This document shows, one piece after another, positions 30,851 through 37,058 of a DNA stretch of 37,058 nucleotides; the stretch's first letter is position 1, and every line of letters starts with the position of its first letter. Origin of the DNA: Longimicrobium sp. (GTDB taxonomy: Bacteria > Gemmatimonadota > Gemmatimonadetes > Longimicrobiales > Longimicrobiaceae); contig DASVQP010000065.1 in NCBI GenBank assembly GCA_036389135.1, positions 1 to 37,058 on the forward strand. Reading direction: 5' to 3'. The position numbers and the translations under genes are program-made. The notes beneath the pieces were generated by a model. The model was not told the origin of the DNA, did not search any database, and worked only from the letters and a program-made list of their open reading frames with translations.

Positions 30851-31942
30851 ATGAAAATCGTCAACCACCGTCTGGTCAAAGACGACGGCACACCGTACCC
30901 GTTCGTCAGCTCGCCGAACGTGAGCAAGAAGCTGGATCCGCGGTACCTGGTGATCCACTACACCGCGGGGCGCAATGCGCGCGAGTCGATCAGCTTCCTG
31001 GCGACCCTGAAGGCGAAGGCGTCGGCGCACATCGTCATCGGGCGCGATGGGGCGATCACGCAGATGGTGCCCTTTGACCGCGCGGCGTGGCACGCCGGCA
31101 AGAGCAAGTGGGAGGGAGTCGTGGGGCTGAACGCCTACTCGCTGGGGATCGAGCTGGACAACGCCGGGTGGATGAAGCGGGGTGCCAACGGGAAGTGGAT
31201 CTCCTGTTTCGGCGGCGCATACCCGGATGCGGAAGTGCGCGAGGCGCTGCACAAGAACGAGGAGACGCCGCGCGGCTGGCACGAGTACACGCCCAAGCAG
31301 CTCGACGCCGCGATGGAGCTTTCCAGGCTTCTCGTGCGCACCTACGGCATCAAGGACGTGATCGGCCACGAAGACATCTCCCCCGGCCGCAAGCAGGACC
31401 CGGGGCCGTGCTTCCCGATGGCGGCCTTCCGCAAGAAGGTGATGGGCGGGCGCGATGAACAGCCCGACTCCTTCGTCACCACCGAGGAGCTCAACCTGCG
31501 CGGGGGCCCCGGCTCGAAGCATCCGCTCGTGGAGGCGCTCCCGATGGGGACCCGCGTGGAAGTCGTAGAGGAGAGCGGGAGCTGGCGCCGCGTCGTCGTG
31601 CAGGACAGCGTCCACGGCCGCGACGAGCTGCGCGGCTGGGTGCACGGCCGCTACCTGGCGTCCTACGAAAAGCCGCGGGACGTCTTGATCGCCAGCGAGG
31701 CGCTGAACCTGCGCCAGGGACCCGGCTCACAGCAGCCGCTCGTCGCCGCGCTCCCGGCCGGGACGCGCGTGGAGGTGCGGGAGGAGAGCGACGCCTGGCG
31801 CCGGGTGGACGTGCTGGACAGCATCGAGGGCCGCGACGGGCTGCGCGGCTGGGTGCACGGCCGCTACCTGGCGCGCCCCGCCCCCACCCCCGCCGGCAAG
31901 ATCCCCGCGGTCGAGATCGTGGGGGTGCCGGCCGGGATCTGA
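30851..31942 (+). CDS. N-acetylmuramoyl-L-alanine amidase with two SH3b domains
   Basis: A 363-residue protein. Residues about 25-195 form an Amidase_2 (PGRP-like) domain, with metal ligands in LVIHYTAGRN and VIGHEDISPGRKQDPGP. Two bacterial SH3 repeats follow: TTEELNLRGGPGSKHPLVEA to GWVHGRYLA, and ASEALNLRQGPGSQQPLVAA to GWVHGRYLA. Amidase_2 enzymes cut the bond between MurNAc and the stem peptide; SH3b domains bind wall peptides. ATG 30851 gives no signal peptide, so it may be an endolysin-type or intracellular recycling enzyme. A longer frame back to 30752 adds no clear signal sequence. No phage genes are adjacent. Confidence 0.9.
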   Translation: MKIVNHRLVKDDGTPYPFVSSPNVSKKLDPRYLVIHYTAGRNARESISFLATLKAKASAHIVIGRDGAITQMVPFDRAAWHAGKSKWEGVVGLNAYSLGIELDNAGWMKRGANGKWISCFGGAYPDAEVREALHKNEETPRGWHEYTPKQLDAAMELSRLLVRTYGIKDVIGHEDISPGRKQDPGPCFPMAAFRKKVMGGRDEQPDSFVTTEELNLRGGPGSKHPLVEALPMGTRVEVVEESGSWRRVVVQDSVHGRDELRGWVHGRYLASYEKPRDVLIASEALNLRQGPGSQQPLVAALPAGTRVEVREESDAWRRVDVLDSIEGRDGLRGWVHGRYLARPAPTPAGKIPAVEIVGVPAGI

Positions 31943-31949
31943 ACCGCGC

Positions 31950-33143
31950 CTACCAGAGCGCGGCGGCCAGCGCCGCGACCGCGGCGGCGAGGGCGCTGCC
32001 AGAGACCCAGAAGAGGGTGCGCAGCCGGCCCCCGAGGACGACGCCCGTCTGGCGGAGCGACTCCTCGGTGGACTCGCGCTGGGCGGCCAGGGCGGCGTGC
32101 ACCTCATCCAGCCGGCGCCGCGTCTCCGCCTGCGACGCTTCCACGCGGCGCAGCGACTCGCTCACGGGGACGACGGCGTCCTCCACCTCCACCAGGCGCA
32201 CCGCCAGCGCGTCCACCTCGTCGCGCACGCCGTCCGATGCGGTGAGGGCGCTGCCGGCCATCGCTGCCATGGCGGGGTCGGTGAAGAGCGACTGCTCCAT
32301 CACCCGCTTGGCCGCGACCACCTCCTGCATCGCCTCCGCGAAGTGCCGCTGGGCGATCTGCTTCTCCGTGTCGGGTCCGGGCTCGCCGATGGCCATCTGC
32401 GCGCCCTTGAGGACGGCGTTCTTGATGTCGCCGCCGCTGGCGGGGTACAGGTTGGCGAGCGCCTGGAAGTCCACGTCGTCGGCCAGCGGCGTCTTTCGGG
32501 CGTGGATCTGCGCGCGCCAGATCCGCTCGCGCTCCTCCGCCCCCGGCATCTCGAAGAGGATGTGCGTGCGGATGCGCCGCTCGAACGCCGGGTCGAAGTT
32601 GGCGGCGAGGTTCGTCGCAAAGATCACCACGCCGGGGAACTCCTCCAGCTCGCGCAGCAGGACGTTGACGACGGCGTTGGCCTCGCGCTGGTACCCCTGG
32701 TCCACCGAGGTGAAGCGGCGCCCCGCGATGGCATCCGCCTCGTCGAAGAAGAGCACCGCGTCCTGCTCGCGCGCGGATGCGAAGACGGCGGCGACGTTCT
32801 TGGCCGTGGCGCCCGCCCACTGGCTCTCCAGCTCGGCGTAGCGCACCACGAGGAGGCGCTTCCCCAGCGCATGCGCCACCGCCTCGGCGCAGATCGTCTT
32901 CCCAGTCCCTGGCGGCCCGGCGAAGTTGAAGGCCAGCGCCAGCCCCGTGGCGTGCCGCTCCCCCAGCCCCCAGTCCCCAAAGATCACGTCGTGCTTGCGG
33001 ATCTGCACCAGCGCGTTGTCCAGCGCCCGCCGGGTGGCCGGCGGCAGCACCACATCCGCAAAGGTGCGGCGGGGGACCAGCGCTTCCACCAGCTGTTCCG
33101 CGTTGCCGCCGGGGAAGAAGAGATCGCGGAAGGGGTTGGCCAT
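31950..33143 (-). CDS. AAA+ ATPase with C-terminal coiled coil and membrane anchor
   Basis: A 397-residue protein. The AAA+ core (about 40-270) has Walker A GPPGTGKT (76-83), Walker B VLFFDEADA (130-138), sensor-1 ATN (176-178) and arginine fingers ERRIR (188-192), like the classical ATPase of FtsH, Vps4 and spastin-type remodellers. Residues about 300-370 are predicted coiled coil (SESLRRVEASQAETRRRLDE). The last about 22 residues (WVSGSALAAAVAALAAALW) form a single hydrophobic helix, giving a tail-anchored topology that is unusual for a bacterial AAA+ protein. No protease domain is present. It ends 7 nt from the stop of the convergent amidase gene. Substrate unknown. Confidence 0.85.
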   Translation of the reverse strand: MANPFRDLFFPGGNAEQLVEALVPRRTFADVVLPPATRRALDNALVQIRKHDVIFGDWGLGERHATGLALAFNFAGPPGTGKTICAEAVAHALGKRLLVVRYAELESQWAGATAKNVAAVFASAREQDAVLFFDEADAIAGRRFTSVDQGYQREANAVVNVLLRELEEFPGVVIFATNLAANFDPAFERRIRTHILFEMPGAEERERIWRAQIHARKTPLADDVDFQALANLYPASGGDIKNAVLKGAQMAIGEPGPDTEKQIAQRHFAEAMQEVVAAKRVMEQSLFTDPAMAAMAGSALTASDGVRDEVDALAVRLVEVEDAVVPVSESLRRVEASQAETRRRLDEVHAALAAQRESTEESLRQTGVVLGGRLRTLFWVSGSALAAAVAALAAALW

Positions 33144-33150
33144 GGAGATA

Positions 33151-33182
33151 AGTGCGTGAGTGCGTTAGTGCGTGAGTGCGTT
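33151..33182. repeat. Octanucleotide tandem repeat (AGTGCGTK)4
   Basis: Four copies alternating AGTGCGTG and AGTGCGTT, 8 nt upstream of the AAA+ ATG. It occupies the expected ribosome-binding region, so copy number could affect translation. Confidence 0.8.
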
Positions 33183-33278
33183 CACTGCCTCTGTGCACGC
33201 AACGGACCCGGACGCGCACGCGGGCTCTGCATGCGGTACGGCGGAGGCGGGTGGAGGGATTCGCCGCCACGACGAAAC

Positions 33279-33317
33279 GGGCCCCGGCACACGCTTTACG
33301 CGCGCGTGCCGGGGCCC
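33279..33317. repeat. 12-bp inverted repeat (hairpin)
   Basis: GGGCCCCGGCAC, a 15-nt loop, then GTGCCGGGGCCC. It lies in the 338-bp space between the AAA+ gene start and the nuclease gene end. It may be a dispersed palindrome or terminator. Confidence 0.6.
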
Positions 33318-33409
33318 CATACCCATCGCCGTACCTGGAGCGAATGAAGGCCGCTGGAACCACACAAAGTCCGCCTCCGCGGACTCTGGGTCGAATGCCG
33401 CGTTTCTCG

Positions 33410-33427
33410 AGCCGGCTTCAGCCGGCT
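33410..33427. repeat. Short palindromic repeat AGCCGGCT-TC-AGCCGGCT
   Basis: Each half is itself palindromic. It precedes the hairpin at 33442-33461; the AGCCGG...CCGGCT theme suggests one compound dispersed element. Confidence 0.6.
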
Positions 33428-33441
33428 TCCCGTCGTTCCAG

Positions 33442-33461
33442 CCGGGGGCTTTAGCCCCCGG
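33442..33461 (-). terminator. Hairpin after the nuclease gene
   Basis: CCGGGGGCT-TT-AGCCCCCGG, a perfect 9-bp stem starting 20 nt past the nuclease stop on the minus strand. It is likely a terminator and probably also a dispersed repeat. Confidence 0.55.
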
Positions 33462-33481
33462 TGTTCATCGCCCGGCGTCGC

Positions 33482-35212
33482 TCAGTACGCCGTCCCGTTC
33501 GCCCGCTTCCCGCCCGAAGACGCCAGCGACGAAACCGCGGTGTGCAGCACGAAGCCGCCCGTGGCCGAAGTGTCCGGGCTGCGGTTCATCGACACCCCAT
33601 CCGTGCCCGAGAGCGACGAGGGGTAGGTGAAGCTGTTGATGGTCGTCGTGCCGTTCCTGACGATCACCTGGTCGCCGCCGTTGGCCAGGTTCAGCGCGCC
33701 GGTCGATGCGGCCACGGCGTTGGTGAGCCCCGCCGGGATGCTCCCCGACCCGCCGTACACCACGATCGCCTTGCCGGCCCCGAGCGTGGTGCCCGACGCA
33801 AAGGTGTGGCGCACGCCGCCGCCGTCCGAGATCGTCCAGCCGCCGATGCCGATCGACGTCCCGCCCACGTTCACCAGCTCCACGAACTCGCCCGCGACGT
33901 TGCTCCCCGGCTCGTTCGCCATGATCTCGTTGATGATCACCTTCGCCGGAGTCGCCGTCGTCGTGGTGATGGTGAAGGCGCCGTCGCTCGCGTCGCTCAG
34001 CGTCGCGGCGCTGGCGTCAGAGATGCGCACCTTTGCGGCGGTGCTGGCGGTGGAGGGCACGGTCCAGCCGAAGCTGCCGGCCGCGGCGGGGGTGCTGGCG
34101 GTGATCTGCGTCCAGGCGGTGCCGTCCAGCGTGTACTCCAGCTTCACGTTCGACACCGCCGCGGAAGTCCAGGTGATCGTCTGGCTGCTTCCGGCCGTGT
34201 ACGACTCGCCACCGTTGGGCGCCGTGACGCGCACCGATGGCGTGGTGGTGCCGCCGCCGCCGAACGTGTAGCGGGAGAGCACCGGGTAGTGGTCGCTGGT
34301 GCTGGCGTCGTAGTTGGCGACGTACGAATCCACGCGGTACACCTGGACGGAGCCGGCTACATAGGTTGCGCTCGCCTCGTTGGTCACCAGGTGGTGGTCG
34401 ATCATGTCCGTGTACGACGTGGTCGACGTGGCCCCCGCATCGGAGAGCGCCTTGGTGGGGAAGGAGTAGCGCGCCGCGTCGTCCACGAAGTTCTTGTATG
34501 GCGACGCCTTCCCGGCGGTGATGGAGGTGTCCACGTCGTCGTTGAAGTCGCCGACCACGAACACCTTTTGCGTGGGATAGGTGGCGTCCAGGTACGACTT
34601 CAGCGCGGCCGACGCGTTGGCGCGTCGCTGCCAGCTGGCGTCGTCGTTGAAGGCCTTGGCGTGCAGGACGATGAAGACCACGTCCTCGGTGACGCCGTTC
34701 AGCGTCATGCGCAGAGTCACCTCCAGCGGCGGGCGCCCGGCGAAGTCGGTGTCGTACGCGGTCAGGATGATCTTTGCGCCGAGCAGCGTTGCCATCGACG
34801 ACTTGTAGAGGAGCCCCACCTTCTGCTCGGTGGAGCCGTAGTACGTGGAGCCGCCGGTGACGCCGGACTCGCCCGCCAGCAGGCCGGTGTAGCCGGTGAG
34901 CTGCGATTCCAGGCTGTTCCAGTGGGCCTGGTCCACGATCTCGGCCACGCCCCACACGTCCATGTCCGCGCCGGAGATGATGTCGCGCGCGTTCGAGAGC
35001 TGCAGCGCCTCGTCGGCGGGTCCGTTGCCCGTGCTGCCGAACCACTCGATGTTCCAGCTTGCCACGTCCAGCGTCGATGCCGTGCCCTGCGCCGGCACCG
35101 TCGCCAGCCGCGGCGCGATTACGGAGTGCGGGGAGAGCGGCGTGTCGCACGCGGCGAGCGGGAGCGCAAGGCCGAGCAGGAGCGCGGCACGCGAAGGCCA
35201 GGCCAGGATCAT
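33482..35212 (-). CDS. Secreted lipoprotein nuclease: EEP + Ig-like + lamin-tail domains
   Basis: A 576-residue protein. The start MILAWPSRAALLLGLALPLA-AC is a lipoprotein signal with Cys22 in the lipobox; GAGGTG lies 3 nt before ATG 35212. Residues about 45-325 are an endonuclease/exonuclease/phosphatase domain (VASWNIEWFG, VFVVGDFNDD, STSDHYPVLSRY). An Ig-like domain follows (VRVTAPNGGESYTAGSSQTI), then a lamin-tail domain (VIINEIMANEPGSNVAGEFV-ELVN; GWTISDGGG). It probably degrades extracellular DNA or phosphodiesters at the cell surface, metal-dependently. Lamin-tail plus EEP pairings are known in secreted bacterial nucleases. It diverges from the M20 peptidase gene. Confidence 0.88.
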   Translation of the reverse strand: MILAWPSRAALLLGLALPLAACDTPLSPHSVIAPRLATVPAQGTASTLDVASWNIEWFGSTGNGPADEALQLSNARDIISGADMDVWGVAEIVDQAHWNSLESQLTGYTGLLAGESGVTGGSTYYGSTEQKVGLLYKSSMATLLGAKIILTAYDTDFAGRPPLEVTLRMTLNGVTEDVVFIVLHAKAFNDDASWQRRANASAALKSYLDATYPTQKVFVVGDFNDDVDTSITAGKASPYKNFVDDAARYSFPTKALSDAGATSTTSYTDMIDHHLVTNEASATYVAGSVQVYRVDSYVANYDASTSDHYPVLSRYTFGGGGTTTPSVRVTAPNGGESYTAGSSQTITWTSAAVSNVKLEYTLDGTAWTQITASTPAAAGSFGWTVPSTASTAAKVRISDASAATLSDASDGAFTITTTTATPAKVIINEIMANEPGSNVAGEFVELVNVGGTSIGIGGWTISDGGGVRHTFASGTTLGAGKAIVVYGGSGSIPAGLTNAVAASTGALNLANGGDQVIVRNGTTTINSFTYPSSLSGTDGVSMNRSPDTSATGGFVLHTAVSSLASSGGKRANGTAY

Positions 35213-35341
35213 CTGCACCTCGGATAGGGGAGCTGTTTCCGACTGCGGGTTGTTTGTGCGGGTAATGTATGTGAGCGGGCGCGTTTTGAGCAGGGGCGGA
35301 TGGAACAGCATCGCTCAAAAGGCACACGGCTGGCTTCCACG

Positions 35342-36673
35342 ATGGAGATCATGGACGGACACCCACCGGACGAACGCGAGCAGGCGCGGGAGATTTTTCG
35401 CGCGCTCGTCGAGATCGATACCTCCCCCGAGCACGGCACCACGGACGCCGCCTGGGCCGCCGCGGGGTGGCTGCGGGCGGGCGGCTTCCCCGCGGACGAC
35501 GTGTCCGTGCTGGGGCCCGACCCGCGCAAGCACAACCTGGTGGCGCGCCTGCGTGGCAGCGGCGGCCATGCGCCGATCCTCCTCCTGGCGCACCTGGACG
35601 TGGTGGACGCGCGGCCGGAGGACTGGACCGTCCCGCCCTTTCATCTGACTGAGGAAGACGGCTGGTTCTACGGGCGCGGCACGCTGGACGACAAGGCGAT
35701 GTGCGCGCTCTGGCTCGCCGCGCTCGTCCGCATGCGCCGCGAGGGCTTCGTCCCCGACCGCGACCTCGTCGTCGCGCTCACGGCCGACGAGGAGGGCGGG
35801 GAGCACAACGGCGCCGCCTGGCTGGTGGAGCATCACCGCGGCCTGGTGGACGCCGGGTTCGGGCTGAACGAGGGCGGCTACGGGCGCATCGAGGGCGGGC
35901 GCCGCGCGTCCAACCAGATCCAGGTTGCCGAGAAGCTTCCGCTCCCGCTGCGGCTGGAGGTGGCGGGGCGCGGCGGCCACAGTGCCCTTCCCGCCGCCGA
36001 CAACCCCATCCACCGCCTGGCCGCGGGGATCGCGCGCCTCTCCGAGCACCGCTTTCCGCTGCGTATGACGGAGGCGGTGCAGGTGTTCTTTGCGCGCATG
36101 GGCGACATCAGCGGCAACGACGACATGCGCGCCGCCGCCGCGGGGGACCTCGATGCCGCCCGCCGGCTGGCCGCGAACCCGTACCACGCGGCGCTTATGA
36201 GCACCACCTGCGTCCCCACGAGACTAGAGGCCGGCGAGGCGGACAACGCCCTCCCCCTCTTCGCGCGCGCCACCGTCGACTGCCGCATCCTCCCCGGCGA
36301 GAACCCGGACGACGTGGTGGAGGCGATCCGCGCCGTCCTCGACGACCCGCTGATCACGGTGACGCCGCTGACCACGCCGCGCACCGCCCCGCCGTCGCCT
36401 CTCACGCCGGGGATCGTGGGAGCGGTGGAGCGCGTGACCGCGGAGCTGTGGCCGGGCGTCCCCGTCCTCCCGGTAATGACCATCGGCGCCACCGACAGCC
36501 AGCACTTCCGCCGCGCGGGCATCCCTATGTACGGCGTCTCCGGCCTCTTCCTGGACGTCACCGACGCCCGCGCCCACGCCCCCGACGAGCGCATCGGCGT
36601 GGAGTCGTTCTACGAGGCCGGCGAGTTCCTCTACCGGCTGCTGCGCCAGCTGGCTGGGGCGGATGAGTCCTAA
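35342..36673 (+). CDS. M20-family metallopeptidase
   Basis: A 443-residue protein with the M20/M28 dinuclear zinc set: LLLAHLDVVDA (His84, Asp86), GRGTLDDKAM (Asp116), TADEEGGEHNG (Glu150 catalytic, Glu151), and a late His in GATDSQHFRRAG. The dimerisation-domain motif GRGGHSALP is also present. Family members hydrolyse dipeptides or acylated amino acids; the specific substrate is unknown. A role in cleaving beta-Asp-Arg from cyanophycin is conceivable but unsupported by linkage. Start choice is uncertain: ATG 35300, 35342 and 35351 are all in frame. There is no signal peptide, so it is cytoplasmic. A tandem repeat begins at its stop codon. Confidence 0.9.
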   Translation: MEIMDGHPPDEREQAREIFRALVEIDTSPEHGTTDAAWAAAGWLRAGGFPADDVSVLGPDPRKHNLVARLRGSGGHAPILLLAHLDVVDARPEDWTVPPFHLTEEDGWFYGRGTLDDKAMCALWLAALVRMRREGFVPDRDLVVALTADEEGGEHNGAAWLVEHHRGLVDAGFGLNEGGYGRIEGGRRASNQIQVAEKLPLPLRLEVAGRGGHSALPAADNPIHRLAAGIARLSEHRFPLRMTEAVQVFFARMGDISGNDDMRAAAAGDLDAARRLAANPYHAALMSTTCVPTRLEAGEADNALPLFARATVDCRILPGENPDDVVEAIRAVLDDPLITVTPLTTPRTAPPSPLTPGIVGAVERVTAELWPGVPVLPVMTIGATDSQHFRRAGIPMYGVSGLFLDVTDARAHAPDERIGVESFYEAGEFLYRLLRQLAGADES

Positions 36674-36719
36674 GTCCTAAGTGCTAAGTGCTAAGTGCTA
36701 AGTGCTAAGTGCTAAGTCC
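36670..36719. repeat. Heptanucleotide tandem repeat (CTAAGTG)n
   Basis: About seven copies of CTAAGTG, with CTAAGTC variants at the ends, starting within the stop codon of the M20 gene. The period is 7 bp, as in the CCCCATT and CACTTGG arrays. Confidence 0.92.
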
Positions 36720-36750
36720 TGAGTGCGTGATCCCAGGCGCCACCCCATTG

Positions 36751-36937
36751 TGTCATCCTGAGAGAGCCGCCCCGCGGACGCCGCGCGCAGTACTCCTGCG
36801 GCGAGCGAAGGATCTAGCCGGCGAGGCAAGAGGGCAGCGCGACACGACGGACCCCTCGGCACGCGCAGTAGATCCTTCGCTCCGCGCCGAAGTTCGCAGC
36901 GGAGGCGAGGCCGAAAAGCGCGTCGCTCAGGATGACA
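36751..36937. repeat. 187-bp element with 12-bp terminal inverted repeats
   Basis: TGTCATCCTGAG at 36751-36762 faces CTCAGGATGACA at 36926-36937. Internally, GCGAAGGATCTA and TAGATCCTTCGC form a second nested inverted pair. No coding frame is supported. It looks like a non-autonomous, MITE-like or REP-type dispersed element. Confidence 0.7.
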
Positions 36938-36950
36938 GAAGGGGGGCGGC

Positions 36951-37058
36951 ACTTGGCACTTGGCACTTGGCACTTGGCACTTGGCACTTGGCACTTGGCA
37001 CTTGGCACTTGGCACTTGGCACTTGGCACTTGGCACTTGGCACTTGGCACTTGGCACT
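36951..37058. repeat. Heptanucleotide tandem repeat (CACTTGG)n, reaching the window edge
   Basis: About 15 perfect copies of a 7-bp unit run to the last base. Minus-strand frames through it encode a 7-residue repeat (PSAKCQV) and are not genes. Total length is unknown because the window ends inside it. Confidence 0.95.

Noticed and set aside
33461-35227. 588-codon plus-strand open frame opposite the lipoprotein nuclease
   Set aside because: Antisense shadow of a gene with a signal peptide and three recognisable domains; the composition is unlike a real protein.
35342-36673. M20 peptidase as part of the cyanophycin pathway (isoaspartyl dipeptidase role)
   Set aside because: It is more than 5 kb from cphA, separated by unrelated genes on both strands, and M20 enzymes have many substrates; no specific evidence.
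36951-37058. CRISPR-like periodicity
   Set aside because: The period is 7 bp with no spacers; it is a simple tandem repeat, as are the other arrays.

Overview
The window is GC-rich chromosomal DNA, roughly two-thirds G+C by eye, from a didermic bacterium. A Gemmatimonadota/Longimicrobiales-type genome is my best guess. The reasons are an Omp85-like outer-membrane barrel, heptanucleotide tandem repeats between genes, dispersed palindromes, and a cyanophycin (cphA/cphB) locus outside a cyanobacterial setting. The taxon is an inference. No rRNA, tRNA or CRISPR array was recognised.

Layout. (1) 1-6.5 kb: the 3' part of an outer-membrane barrel gene, a small membrane protein, a LuxC-type acyl-CoA reductase, an unknown gene, infA (IF-1, TTG start) and a putative PD-(D/E)XK nuclease with a coiled-coil N-terminus. 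(2) 6.5-15.9 kb: small, mostly minus-strand accessory genes (VOC/PhnB-like, DoxX, DUF1697, DUF2306, MarR, YggT, small membrane proteins). They include a tightly overlapping operon with a double zinc-ribbon protein, and several decayed fragments (SnoaL-like, GNAT-like). (3) 15.9-24.8 kb: an accessory island, visibly richer in A+T in its right half. It holds three attC-like palindromes with no integrase in view, and cassette-type genes: DUF6979-like, FRG domain, a small HTH protein, and a DarT-like ADP-ribosyltransferase with a NADAR-type antitoxin. It also holds a broken LecB-like lectin, an IS110-family remnant, and two displaced copies of the cyanophycinase gene's 3' end. (4) 24.8-29.7 kb: a minus-strand cyanophycin locus: cphA, then a shorter CphA-like protein without ATP-grasp and with a degenerate P-loop, then cphB. 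(5) 29.7-37 kb: a REP-associated tyrosine transposase whose reading frame contains an inverted pair of REP palindromes, an amidase with two SH3 domains, an AAA+ ATPase with a C-terminal membrane anchor, a secreted lipoprotein nuclease (EEP + Ig-like + lamin-tail), an M20 peptidase, and heptanucleotide repeats to the window edge.

How the parts fit. The cph genes plausibly make and degrade cyanophycin-like polymer, with the middle gene a possible non-catalytic partner. The 3' end of cphB appears to be a recurrent junction for foreign DNA: 3'-terminal copies in direct orientation bracket one 1.4-kb segment carrying a single unknown gene, and one 6.3-kb segment carrying the DarT/NADAR, FRG and lectin genes. 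The most promising leads are this nested 3'-end arrangement, the degenerate CphA paralogue, and the transposase carrying its own REP pair in frame.
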